Shown: positions 1 to 6,801, counted from the first letter of the stretch. The stretch: DNA of 12,565 nucleotides from Sphingomonadales bacterium UBA6171 (GCA_002422985.1 DITZ01000064.1:1-12565); one strand, 5' to 3'. Numbers and translations: made by a program. The notes: generated from the letters alone by a model not told the origin.

Positions 1-533
1 AGCGTTTCCAGCATCAGCTGCGCCCCCAGATCCGCGAGTTCGGCGGTCAGTTCGCCGGCGGTCTGGCGATGGATGGGGATAGCGCCTTGCAGCAGCATCG
101 GGCCGCTATCCAGCCCCGCTTCCATCTGCATGATGCTGACGCCGGTGACGCTGTCTCCGGCCAGAATCGCGCGCTGCACCGGCGCGGCCCCGCGCCAGCG
201 CGGCAGCAGCGAGGCGTGGATGTTGATGCAGCCCCGGCGCGGCGCATCCAATATGGCGCGCGGCAGGATCAGGCCATAGGCGGCGACCAGGGCGACATCG
301 AGGTTGAGCGCGGCAAAGGCGGCCTGTTCCTCCGGCGATTTCAGCCGTTCGGGGGTGCGGACCGGCAGGCCCAGCTCGTCCGCCCGGCGGTGGACGGGGG
401 AGGGGGTGAGCCTGCCCCGGTTGGCGGGACGGGGTGGCTGTGTATAGACAGCTGCGATAGTGTGACCGGCGGCGGCCAGCGCATCCAGTGCGGTGACGGC
501 AAAATCCGGGGTTCCCATGAAGGCCAGGCGCAT
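1..533 (-). CDS. fmt: Methionyl-tRNA formyltransferase, N-terminal part (cut by window edge)
   Basis: Transfers a formyl group from 10-formyl-tetrahydrofolate to methionyl-tRNA(fMet) in the cytoplasm, making the bacterial initiator. The visible 177 codons begin MRLAFMGTPDFA, the family's usual N-terminus. They include the hydrolase-like signature NIHASLLPRWRGAAP, with Asn104 and His106 matching the catalytic pair, and Asp142 in MEAGLDSGPML. The family is about 310 residues, so the C-terminal tRNA-binding part lies beyond the left edge. The start is the ATG whose first base is 533; no other start codon in this frame lies nearby upstream and no clear ribosome binding site precedes it. The loop after TQPPRPA reads NRGRL, apparently one residue shorter than the common GRGKKL form. 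It is divergent from recR and does not sit next to def in the classic def-fmt pair, although def is only two genes away. Confidence 0.97.
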   Translation of the reverse strand, partial: MRLAFMGTPDFAVTALDALAAAGHTIAAVYTQPPRPANRGRLTPSPVHRRADELGLPVRTPERLKSPEEQAAFAALNLDVALVAAYGLILPRAILDAPRRGCINIHASLLPRWRGAAPVQRAILAGDSVTGVSIMQMEAGLDSGPMLLQGAIPIHRQTAGELTAELADLGAQLMLET

Positions 534-545
534 GGCAGGGCCATA

Positions 546-641
546 GCGGCGGATGCCGCAAACGGCAAAGCGCCGGATGGAGCAAAGGGTAAAGCGGCGG
601 ATGCCGCAAACGGTAAAGCGGTGGATAGTGCATTCAGCAAA
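546..641. repeat. Four tandem 24-bp imperfect repeats in the fmt/recR divergent gap
   Basis: Four head-to-tail 24-bp units lie at 546-569, 570-593, 594-617 and 618-641. They share the frame GCGgcGGATgccGCAaacGgcAAA. Units 1 and 3 differ at a single position (C566 versus T614); units 2 and 4 are more diverged but keep the leading GCG, the GGAT core, the central GCA and the terminal AAA. The block fills most of the gap between the fmt start (533) and the recR start (659), so it must overlap the promoter or leader of at least one of them. The period is eight codons and several frames stay open through it, but no frame carries a convincing gene. Its function is unknown; binding sites for a protein or simple duplication are both possible. 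Confidence 0.93.
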
Positions 642-658
642 GCGGGGAGGTGCAGGCG

Positions 659-1261
659 ATGGCGAGCGAACTGGAGCAGCTGACGCAATTGCTCGCCCGG
701 CTGCCGGGGCTGGGGCCGCGATCGGCGCGACGTGTGGTGCTGCACCTGATGCGGCATCGGGAAACGGCGCTGGCACCGCTGGTGAATGCCTTGTCGGCGG
801 TGGATGGCCGGCTGGCGGAATGTCGGCAGTGCGGCAATCTGGACACGGTGAATCCGTGCCGCATCTGCACCGACACCAAACGCGATTCCACGATTCTGTG
901 CGTGGTGGCCGATGTGTCGGATATCTGGGCGCTGGAGCGCGGCCGGCTGTTTTCCGGTCGCTATCATGTGTTGGGCGGGATGCTGTCTGCGCTGGATGGC
1001 GTGGGGCCTGATCGGCTTTCGGTGCCGGCGCTGCTGGCGCGGCTGGCACCCGGCGGGCCGGTCAGGGAAGTGGTGCTGGCGATGAATGCCACGCTGGAGG
1101 GGCAGACGACCGCCCATTATGTGGCCGACGCGCTGGCCGGCACCGGACTGGTGATTTCGCAACTGGCGCACGGCGTGCCCGTGGGCGGAGAGCTGGACTA
1201 TCTGGATGACGGCACGCTGGCGCAGGCGCTGCGGCTGCGGCGGCCGCTCGCCCTCCCTTGA
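659..1261 (+). CDS. recR: Recombination mediator protein RecR
   Basis: RecR works with RecF and RecO to load RecA at single-strand gaps. The 200-residue product shows the family layout in order: a helix-hairpin-helix at the N-terminus (LPGLGPRSARR, residues 15-25), a four-cysteine zinc finger (C55, C58, C67, C70 in CRQCGN...CRIC), then a Toprim domain ending with EGQTTAHY (147-154) and the C-terminal HGVPVGGELDYLD. The ATG at 659 is chosen because GGAGG at 646-650 sits 8 bases before it; the upstream in-frame GTG at 650 lies within that ribosome binding site. One oddity is that the usual Toprim glutamate in the CVVE motif is alanine here (CVVADVSD, Ala84). RecR's Toprim is not known to be catalytic, so the protein may still work. 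It is followed 31 bp later by def and is probably cotranscribed with it. Confidence 0.97.
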   Translation: MASELEQLTQLLARLPGLGPRSARRVVLHLMRHRETALAPLVNALSAVDGRLAECRQCGNLDTVNPCRICTDTKRDSTILCVVADVSDIWALERGRLFSGRYHVLGGMLSALDGVGPDRLSVPALLARLAPGGPVREVVLAMNATLEGQTTAHYVADALAGTGLVISQLAHGVPVGGELDYLDDGTLAQALRLRRPLALP

Positions 1262-1278
1262 CCGGCGCGCGCACCCTT

Positions 1279-1288
1279 CCTAGCTAGG
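1279..1288. promoter_or_regulatory. Perfect 10-bp palindrome CCTAGCTAGG just before def
   Basis: CCTAGCTAGG is a perfect palindrome lying 4 bp upstream of the def start codon, inside the 31-bp recR-def gap. It contains CTAG twice; CTAG is a rare tetranucleotide in most bacterial genomes. Its 3' end also supplies the only purine-rich stretch (AGG) that could serve as a weak ribosome binding site for def. Whether it is an operator, an RNA hairpin or chance is not known. Confidence 0.35.
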
Positions 1289-1292
1289 CTTT

Positions 1293-1856
1293 ATGGCCAT
1301 TCTACCCATTTTGGAGGTGCCGGATCCCCGGCTGCGGCGCATCTCGGTGCCCGTGGCGCAGGTTGACGACGGCATCCGCACGCTGATCGCCGACATGTTC
1401 GAGACGATGTATGACGCGCCCGGCATCGGGCTGGCCGCCGCACAGGTGGATGTGCCGCTGCGGCTGCTGGTGATGGACCTGAAGGACGGGCCGGCCGATG
1501 CCGCCGGCGAGCCGACACCCAATCCGCGCGTGTTCATCAACCCGGAGCTGCTGGACCCTTCGGACGACCGGAATATCTATAATGAGGGCTGCCTGTCGGT
1601 GCCCGATCAATATGCCGATGTCGAACGGCCGGCGAGCGTGCGGGCGCGCTGGCTGGATGCGCATGGCGCGCCGCAGGAAGCATTGCTGGACGGGCTGCTC
1701 GCCACCTGTCTTCAGCATGAGATGGACCATCTGGACGGCATCCTGTTCATCGACCATCTGTCGCGCCTGAAGCGCGGCGTGGTGCTGAAGAAGCTGGATA
1801 AATATCGGGCGGAGCGCGAGCGGCGCGGCACCCGGCGCGGCACGGCCGCTGCCTGA
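1293..1856 (+). CDS. def: Peptide deformylase
   Basis: Metalloenzyme that removes the N-formyl group from nascent proteins at the ribosome. All three family motifs are present in the 187-residue product: GIGLAAAQ (residues 44-51), EGCLS (98-102, metal ligand Cys100) and QHEMDHLDG (141-149, metal ligands His142 and His146, catalytic Glu143). Length is typical, with a basic alanine/arginine-rich C-terminal tail. The ATG at 1293 gives MAILPILEVPDPRLR, the expected N-terminus; the ribosome binding site is weak (AGG at 1286-1288), which suggests translation helped by coupling to recR upstream. Functionally it pairs with fmt, which lies on the other strand beyond recR. It converges with the amidohydrolase gene. 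Confidence 0.98.
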   Translation: MAILPILEVPDPRLRRISVPVAQVDDGIRTLIADMFETMYDAPGIGLAAAQVDVPLRLLVMDLKDGPADAAGEPTPNPRVFINPELLDPSDDRNIYNEGCLSVPDQYADVERPASVRARWLDAHGAPQEALLDGLLATCLQHEMDHLDGILFIDHLSRLKRGVVLKKLDKYRAERERRGTRRGTAAA

Positions 1857-1880
1857 GCGGAAGCCGGGGTGGCGGCTGGA

Positions 1881-1930
1881 ACAGGTGTTTCGAAAAGCCT
1901 GTCACCCCCGCTTTCGCGAAGGATGAGCGG
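1881..1930. repeat. Hairpin plus REP-like palindromic stretch between convergent genes
   Basis: The 89-bp convergent gap between def and the amidohydrolase contains an imperfect hairpin (ACAGGT...GCCTGT at 1881-1902, five base pairs plus one G-T wobble). It is followed by a stretch with a TTCGCGAA palindrome (1913-1920) inside a degenerate CACCCCCGC...GGATGAG arrangement. The latter resembles the short repeated CCCCGC-TTCGCG-GGATGA elements scattered between genes in many sphingomonads; that resemblance is from memory, not a search. No T-tract follows, so an intrinsic terminator is not clear, but 3'-end formation for both genes here is plausible. Confidence 0.35.
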
Positions 1931-1945
1931 AACCCGATAACCGCG

Positions 1946-3256
1946 CTATTTCGCTTCCCGCGCCGGGCTTTGTTCCAGGAAGCGGATGGCGCTGAGCGCA
2001 TGGGCTTTGACGCCAACAGGCAGCGCGTCCTCGTTCACCGTGAAATAGGGGCTGTGGTTGGGGGGCGTGTCTTTCACGGCCTTGCCGGGCGGGTTGATGC
2101 CGAGGAAATAATAAACGCCGCCCACCTGCTCCATGAAAACGCTGACATCCTCTGACGGGGTGACGGGGGGGATGGCGGGATCGATATTCTGCCGCCCGCC
2201 GGCGGCTTCGGCGAGCGGGCCTTCCAGCCAGGCGGCCAGCGCCGGCTCGTTCCAGGTGAGCGGACCGGCGTGGATGAATTCGGTTTTCACACGGCTGCCA
2301 TAGGCGGTGGCGATAGCGTCCACCGTGCGGGTAACATCGGCCATAAGGCGATCGCGCTGTTCGGGATCGAAGGTGCGCATCGTGCCGGCGAGTTCGACAT
2401 TTTCCGGGATGATATTGTGGCGCAGGCCGGCGTTGATGGTGGCGATGGTGAGGATGGTCGGCGTCTGCGTCGGGTCTATCGTGCGGGCGGTGAGGCGGTT
2501 CAGTTCCTGCACGGTGGTGGCCGTCTGGCTGATGACGTCGATTCCGCGCCATGGCTGGGCGCCATGGGTCTGGGCGCCATTGATGCTGATCTTCAACTGC
2601 CGGGATTCCGCCATCATGCCCTTGGGCCGCCAGCTGAGCGTGCCGGCGCGGCCGGGCCAGACATGCAGGCCGAAAATGGCGTCGGGCCGGGGGTTGGCCA
2701 GCGCGCCTTCCTTCAGCATGAGCTTTGCGCCGCCTTCCTCGCCCGGCGGCGGGCCTTCCTCTGCCGGCTGGAAGATGAAGACGATGGTGCCGGGAATATC
2801 CGCCTTCAATGATGTGAGGAGCGAGGCGGCCCCCAGCAGCATGGCGACATGGGCATCATGGCCGCAGGCATGCGCGACAGGGACGGTGGCGCCGTTCCAC
2901 AGGCCGGTGGCGGTGGACGCAAAGGGAAGACCGGTCGCCTCTTTCACCGGCAGCGCATCCATGTCGGCGCGCAAGGCCACGGTGCCGCCGGGCATGCCGC
3001 CGCGCAGCACAGCCACCACGCCGGTTTTGCCGACCTGTTCGCGCACTTCAAGGCCCAGCGATTTCAGATGTTTGGCTACCAGCGTGGCGGTGTTCACCTC
3101 GCGGTTGCCGAGTTCGGGATGCTGGTGGATATGGCGTCTCCAGCTGACGACCTGCGGTTGCAGGGCCTGTGCGCCGGATTCTATTGTCGCCAGCGGGATG
3201 GCGGCAAAGGCGGGGGCGGTGGTGGCCAGCAGGGCGACGGCAAGGAAGCTTTTCAT
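1946..3256 (-). CDS. Secreted M20-family (M20D-type) metal-dependent amidohydrolase
   Basis: Probable periplasmic zinc or manganese hydrolase acting on N-acyl amino acids, hippurate-like compounds or related amides; the exact substrate cannot be read from sequence. The 436-residue product starts with a signal peptide (MKSFLAVALLATTAPAFA, cleavage after residue 18). Next comes the WRRHIHQHPEL helix, RADMDALPV (96-104), HACGHDAH (129-136, ligands Cys131 and His133), PAEEG (catalytic Glu166/167), and GLHVWP (His198). A dimerisation domain follows with QTHGA (His230 at its centre) and then the C-terminal ligand His401 in NHSPYF. Start 3256 is preferred because it opens exactly at the signal peptide; the frame stays open to an ATG at 3361, but that adds 35 arginine-rich residues. 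No strong ribosome binding site is seen. It is divergent from xseB with a 122-bp gap. Confidence 0.93.
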   Translation of the reverse strand: MKSFLAVALLATTAPAFAAIPLATIESGAQALQPQVVSWRRHIHQHPELGNREVNTATLVAKHLKSLGLEVREQVGKTGVVAVLRGGMPGGTVALRADMDALPVKEATGLPFASTATGLWNGATVPVAHACGHDAHVAMLLGAASLLTSLKADIPGTIVFIFQPAEEGPPPGEEGGAKLMLKEGALANPRPDAIFGLHVWPGRAGTLSWRPKGMMAESRQLKISINGAQTHGAQPWRGIDVISQTATTVQELNRLTARTIDPTQTPTILTIATINAGLRHNIIPENVELAGTMRTFDPEQRDRLMADVTRTVDAIATAYGSRVKTEFIHAGPLTWNEPALAAWLEGPLAEAAGGRQNIDPAIPPVTPSEDVSVFMEQVGGVYYFLGINPPGKAVKDTPPNHSPYFTVNEDALPVGVKAHALSAIRFLEQSPAREAK

Positions 3257-3309
3257 GGGCGCGATGCTATGCCGTCGCCGCGCTGCTGGCAACCACCGCG
3301 CCATGCCGC

Positions 3310-3336
3310 TTGACCGGGGGCGGGCTTGCCTACAAA
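3310..3336 (+). promoter_or_regulatory. Possible sigma70-type promoter for the xseB-ispA-coaD run
   Basis: TTGACC (3310-3315) matches five of six -35 consensus bases and TACAAA (3331-3336) four of six -10 bases. The 15-bp spacer is short. The predicted transcript would begin near 3343, about 36 bases before the xseB start, in the divergent gap with the amidohydrolase gene. It is the best candidate I see for driving the six-gene plus-strand run, but it is a pattern match only. Confidence 0.33.
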
Positions 3337-3378
3337 GGGCTTGGGGTGCCCGGTGCGGCACAACCGACGGGAGGCAGA

Positions 3379-3618
3379 ATGGCGGCTGAGCAACTTGCGG
3401 CGCTGAGTTTCGAGGACGCGCTGAAGCGGCTGGAGGAGATTGTGCGCCAGCTGGAAACCGGCAATGCGCCGCTCGATACCGCGATCACGCTTTATACCGA
3501 GGCGCAGGCGCTGAAACAGCATTGCGAGGCGCGCCTTTCGGATGCGGAAAGCCGCATCGCCCAGTTGCAACTTGGTGCCGACGGCTCGCCCGTTGGTGAA
3601 ACCCCCTTTGCCGGATGA
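3379..3618 (+). CDS. xseB: Exodeoxyribonuclease VII small subunit
   Basis: Small helical subunit that combines with XseA to form exonuclease VII, which degrades single-stranded DNA from both ends. The 79-residue product has the characteristic core: SFEDALKRLEEIVRQLETG, then PLDTAITLYTEAQALKQHCEARLSDAE, the two long helices that form a coiled hairpin. Length is typical of the family. ATG 3379 follows GGGAGG (3369-3374) with a short 4-base spacing. No xseA lies in the window. The xseB-ispA order is common in bacteria, usually with dxs downstream; here coaD follows instead. The stop overlaps an ATG that opens a five-codon frame leading into ispA. Confidence 0.96.
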   Translation: MAAEQLAALSFEDALKRLEEIVRQLETGNAPLDTAITLYTEAQALKQHCEARLSDAESRIAQLQLGADGSPVGETPFAG

Positions 3619-3643
3619 ACTGCCGACCGTGACTCCCCCTAGC

Positions 3644-4528
3644 ATGAGCCTGAAGCCGGCGCTGGACGCCATCGGATCCGCGATTGATACCCGCTTTGAT
3701 CGGCTGCTGGCTGTGCCGGACGATGCGCGCGCGCCGCTGTATGAAGCCATGCGCCACGCGGTGATGGGCGGCGGCAAGCGGATGCGGCCGCTGCTGGTGG
3801 TGGCTGCGTGCGAACTGTCCAATGTGGACCGCGAACGCGCGCTGCGCGTGGCGCTGGCGATCGAGGCCGTGCATGTCTATTCGCTGGTGCATGATGATCT
3901 GCCGTGCATGGATGATGATGATCTGCGGCGCGGCAAGCCAACGGTGCACAAGGCCTTTGACGAGGCGACCGCGGTGCTGTGCGGCGATGCGCTGAACGCG
4001 CTGGCCTTCGAGCTGCTGGCCGACGAGGCGACGCATGAGGACCCGTTCGTGCGATCGGAACTGGTGCTGGAACTGGCGCGCGCCTCCGGCCCCGCCGGCA
4101 TGGCCGGCGGGCAGGCGATGGACCTGGCGGCGGAGGAAGCGACCTTTGATCTGGCGACCACGACCCGGTTGCAGCAGCTGAAAACCGGCGCGCTGATCGC
4201 CTTCTGCCTGGAAGCCGGCGCGATCATGGGCAAGGTGTCGCCCGGCGTGCGGCTGAAGCTGCGCGGCTATGCGCGCGACCTGGGGCTGGCCTTCCAGATT
4301 GCCGACGATCTGCTGGACGTGGAGGGCGACCCGGACAGGGCCGGCAAGGCGCTGCGCAAGGATGGTGAGCGAGGGAAATCGACCTTTGTGTCGCTGCTGG
4401 GCGCGGCGCGGGCACGGGCACAGGCCGAAATGCTGATCGATCAGGCCATCCACCATTTGCAGGGCTTTGGGCCGGAGGCCGACACGCTGCGCGCGGTTGC
4501 GCGATTTGCCATTGAAAGGGACCATTGA
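3644..4528 (+). CDS. ispA: Farnesyl diphosphate synthase (short-chain polyprenyl synthase)
   Basis: Condenses isopentenyl diphosphate with dimethylallyl and geranyl diphosphate to make C15 farnesyl diphosphate, precursor of undecaprenyl and quinone side chains and often carotenoids. From ATG 3644 the product is 294 residues, normal for IspA. Motifs: GGGKRMRP (42-49), first aspartate-rich motif HDDLPCMDDDDLRRG (from His83), GGQAMD (155-160), KTG (180-182) and second aspartate-rich motif FQIADDLLD (DDLLD 221-225). Tyr79 and Ser80 ahead of the first aspartate motif match the E. coli IspA pattern, favouring C15 rather than longer products. Start choice is uncertain: there is no ribosome binding site at 3644, and an in-frame GTG at 3629 (five codons longer) overlaps the stop of a mini-frame starting on the xseB stop. 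An ATG at 3542, still inside xseB, is unlikely. Confidence 0.95.
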   Translation: MSLKPALDAIGSAIDTRFDRLLAVPDDARAPLYEAMRHAVMGGGKRMRPLLVVAACELSNVDRERALRVALAIEAVHVYSLVHDDLPCMDDDDLRRGKPTVHKAFDEATAVLCGDALNALAFELLADEATHEDPFVRSELVLELARASGPAGMAGGQAMDLAAEEATFDLATTTRLQQLKTGALIAFCLEAGAIMGKVSPGVRLKLRGYARDLGLAFQIADDLLDVEGDPDRAGKALRKDGERGKSTFVSLLGAARARAQAEMLIDQAIHHLQGFGPEADTLRAVARFAIERDH

Positions 4529-4529
4529 G

Positions 4530-5030
4530 ATGGCCGCAGCGCTGCGCACCGGCGTGTATCCGGGCACGTTTGATCCCATCACGCTGGGGCATATGGACAT
4601 CATCCGGCGCGGGGCGCGGCTGGTGGACCGGCTGATTATCGGCGTGGCGACCAATCCATCCAAGACGCCGCTGTTCACGCTGGAGGAGCGGGTGGCACAT
4701 GTTCAGCGCGAGACGGCCGACATATCGGGCGTGGAGGTGGTGCCCTTTGATGCGCTGCTGATGCATTTTGCCGAGGCGCAGGGCGCGCGGGTGATCGTGC
4801 GCGGGCTGCGCGCGGTGGCGGATTTTGAGTATGAATTTCAGATGGCTGGCATGAATCAGCAGTTAAATGCAGAGATTGAGACGGTGTTCCTGATGGCGGA
4901 TGTGGCGTTGCAGCCGATTGCCTCGCGGCTGGTGAAGGAAATTGCCAGCTATGGCGGGGCGATTGATCGCTTTGTGCCGCCGCTGATTGCCGGGGAAGTG
5001 CGCGCGCGGATTGCCGAGAGGCGTTCATGA
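4530..5030 (+). CDS. coaD: Phosphopantetheine adenylyltransferase
   Basis: Transfers AMP from ATP to 4'-phosphopantetheine, giving dephospho-CoA, the penultimate step of coenzyme A synthesis. The 166-residue product is typical in size. It shows the nucleotidyltransferase signature YPGTFDPITLGH (residues 10-21, with Thr13 and His21), NPSKTPLFTLEER, RGLRAVADFEYEF and the C-terminal IASRLVKEIA, a variant of the usual SSxLVKE motif. The ATG at 4530 lies one base after the ispA stop, with a purine-rich GAAAGGG (4514-4520) 9 bases ahead of it, so translation is probably coupled to ispA. Its stop overlaps the start of the following isomerase gene by four bases. Confidence 0.97.
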   Translation: MAAALRTGVYPGTFDPITLGHMDIIRRGARLVDRLIIGVATNPSKTPLFTLEERVAHVQRETADISGVEVVPFDALLMHFAEAQGARVIVRGLRAVADFEYEFQMAGMNQQLNAEIETVFLMADVALQPIASRLVKEIASYGGAIDRFVPPLIAGEVRARIAERRS

Positions 5031-5782
5031 TGCGGCAATCGGCCATGCGCAACAGGGGCGACATGATCGCCCGCCGCCTTGTCCTTCATTCGCTTGTTGT
5101 TTCCGGCCTTTTCGCCGCCATGCCCGCGCTCGCGCAGCTGCCGGGCGAGGGCGCACCCAAGGTGCAGCCGCCGGTGACGGTGGTGGACAGCCAGCAGATG
5201 CTGGCGAAACTGGATCAGCAGAATCTGTTGATGCTGGACCTGTCCACCGGTGGGCGGGTGACGATTTTGTTGCGGCCGGACGTGGCACCCAGGCATGTGG
5301 AGCGTATCAAGACGCTGACGCGCAGGGGTTTTTACGATGGCGTGCCGTTTCACCGGGTGATCGAGGGCTTCATGGCCCAGACCGGCGACCCGAAGGGCAC
5401 GGGCGAGGGCGGCTCTGACCTGCCGGACCTGGAGAAGGAATTCAACGACCTGCCGCATGTGCGCGGCGCGGTGTCGATGGCGCGGACCCAGGAAGAGAAT
5501 AGCGCCAACAGCCAGTTTTTCATCATGTTCACGCCGCTGCTGCGGCTGGACCGCACCTATACCGTCTTTGGCCGGGTGGTGGATGGCATGCGCTTTGTGG
5601 ACGCCATCGAGCGCGGCGAGCCGCCGGCGAACCCCAGCAGGGTGTTGCAGGCCTCCATCGGGGCGGATAACAAGGCGCCACCGGTATTTCCGGCCGTAAC
5701 GGCACCTGCAAGCCCGGTGACGACACCTGCAAACCCGGTGACGACACCTGCAAGCCCGGTGACGACGCCCCCGCAACCATAA
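5027..5782 (+). CDS. Secreted cyclophilin-type peptidylprolyl isomerase with a repeat tail
   Basis: Catalyses cis-trans isomerisation of prolyl bonds, probably in the periplasm. The 251-residue product has a signal peptide ending in ALA (cleavage near residues 36/37) and a cyclophilin domain at about 65-215. The domain includes FHRVIEGFMAQTGDPKG (Arg110, Phe115 and Gln118 as active-site residues), ENSANSQFFI and YTVFGRVVDGM. The last 27 residues (225-251) are a proline/threonine-rich tail built of seven-residue repeats (TAPASPV, TTPANPV, TTPASPV, TTPPQP). The start at 5027 overlaps the coaD stop as ATGA, with GAGAGG at 5016-5021. A second ATG at 5063, preceded by AGGGG, would give a shorter and more standard signal peptide and may be the real start. 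The histidine often found before TVFG is tyrosine here. Confidence 0.93.
   Translation: MMRQSAMRNRGDMIARRLVLHSLVVSGLFAAMPALAQLPGEGAPKVQPPVTVVDSQQMLAKLDQQNLLMLDLSTGGRVTILLRPDVAPRHVERIKTLTRRGFYDGVPFHRVIEGFMAQTGDPKGTGEGGSDLPDLEKEFNDLPHVRGAVSMARTQEENSANSQFFIMFTPLLRLDRTYTVFGRVVDGMRFVDAIERGEPPANPSRVLQASIGADNKAPPVFPAVTAPASPVTTPANPVTTPASPVTTPPQP
5699..5782. repeat. In-frame 21-bp tandem repeats in the isomerase tail
   Basis: Three nearly identical 21-bp units lie at 5699-5719, 5720-5740 and 5741-5761. A fourth, diverged and truncated copy runs to the stop codon at 5780-5782. Units 2 and 3 differ only at one position (A versus G, turning Asn into Ser); unit 1 differs at its fourth base (G instead of A). 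Each unit encodes T[TA]PA[SN]PV. The near identity at DNA level, including third codon positions, points to recent expansion by slippage, and copy number may vary between strains. Confidence 0.95.
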
Positions 5783-5784
5783 TA

Positions 5785-6801
5785 ATGCGGGTTTCGGATT
5801 TCGATTTCGATCTGCCGGAAGAACGGATTGCGCTGCGCCCCGCGGTGCCGCGCGATGCGGCGCGGCTGCTGCGGGTGACGCCGGCTGCCCTTTCCAATCA
5901 TCATATGCACAATCTGCCGGCGCTGCTGCGCGCGGGCGATGTGCTGGTGATGAACGATACGCGGGTGATTCCGGCGCAGCTTGCCGGGCGCAAGGGTGAT
6001 GCGGCGATTGATGTCACGCTGCATCTGCGGCTTGGGCCCTGGGAATGGCTGGGTTTTGTGCGCAACGCCAGACGGCTGCGGGCGGGCGATGTGGTGGCGT
6101 TTGACGCCGGGTTGCTGGGCCATGTGGTGGAAAAGCGCGAGGGCGGCGAAATCCACTGGCGGTTTGAAAGCGATGTGCCGCTGGAAGCGGCGCTGGAGCG
6201 CGCGGGGACGATGCCGCTGCCGCCCTATATCGCGCGCAGGCGCGGGATAGATGAGCAGGATCGCAATGATTACCAGACGATCTTTGCAGAAAAAGATGGT
6301 GCGGTCGCGGCGCCGACCGCCGCGCTGCATTTCACGTCCGGCTTGCTGGCGGCACTGGATGCGGCGGGCGTGGCGCGCGAAATCGTGACGCTGCATGTGG
6401 GTGCGGGCACCTTTTTGCCGGTGAAAGTGGATGATACTGCTGACCACCGGATGCACCATGAATGGGGCAGCGTGCCGGCGGACGTGGCCGGCCGCCTGAT
6501 GGCGGCGAAGCGGGAAGGGCGGCGCATCATTGCGGTTGGCACCACCTCTTTGCGGCTGCTGGAGGCGGGCGGGTTGCAGGCCTTTAGCGGCACGACCGAT
6601 ATTTTCATCACACCCGGCTATCGTTTTCGCAGCGTTGATGGGCTGATGACTAATTTTCATCTGCCGAAATCGACCCTGTTCATGCTGGTCAGCGCGCTGA
6701 TGGGGCTGGAGCGGATGCAATCGGCCTATGCCCACGCGATCGAATCCGGTTATCGCTTCTATAGCTATGGCGATGCTTCCCTCCTCCTCCCGCATGGCTG
6801 A
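5785..6801 (+). CDS. queA: S-adenosylmethionine:tRNA ribosyltransferase-isomerase
   Basis: Transfers and rearranges the ribose of S-adenosylmethionine onto preQ1 at the wobble base of tRNA, producing epoxyqueuosine; it acts just after Tgt in queuosine synthesis. The 338-residue product has the family's N-terminus (MRVSDFDFDLPEERIALRP), VLVMNDTRVIPAQL, MPLPPYI, DRNDYQTIFAEKDGAVAAP, the long conserved THxG-like block VTLHVGAGTFLPVK, VGTTSLRLLE and the C-terminal TNFHLPKSTLFMLVSA. It is slightly shorter than the E. coli protein. ATG 5785 sits two bases after the upstream stop with no visible ribosome binding site, so translation probably depends on coupling with the isomerase gene. It lies beside tgt, its pathway partner. 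Confidence 0.97.
   Translation: MRVSDFDFDLPEERIALRPAVPRDAARLLRVTPAALSNHHMHNLPALLRAGDVLVMNDTRVIPAQLAGRKGDAAIDVTLHLRLGPWEWLGFVRNARRLRAGDVVAFDAGLLGHVVEKREGGEIHWRFESDVPLEAALERAGTMPLPPYIARRRGIDEQDRNDYQTIFAEKDGAVAAPTAALHFTSGLLAALDAAGVAREIVTLHVGAGTFLPVKVDDTADHRMHHEWGSVPADVAGRLMAAKREGRRIIAVGTTSLRLLEAGGLQAFSGTTDIFITPGYRFRSVDGLMTNFHLPKSTLFMLVSALMGLERMQSAYAHAIESGYRFYSYGDASLLLPHG

Noticed and set aside
650..658. GTG start for recR three codons upstream
   Set aside because: The GTG overlaps the GGAGG ribosome binding site, which is ideally spaced for the ATG at 659.
341..1171. A 276-codon minus-strand frame spanning the repeat block and recR
   Set aside because: It overlaps both recR and fmt out of frame and lacks recognisable motifs; the repeats simply keep several frames open because their period is a multiple of three.
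2550..2580. Repeated TGGGCGCCAT words
   Set aside because: They lie in the amidohydrolase coding region and come from the protein's repeated Gly-Ala-Gln around the conserved QTHGA motif.
3257..3361. N-terminal extension of the amidohydrolase to an ATG at 3361
   Set aside because: The added residues are arginine-rich and would bury a clear signal peptide that starts at 3256.
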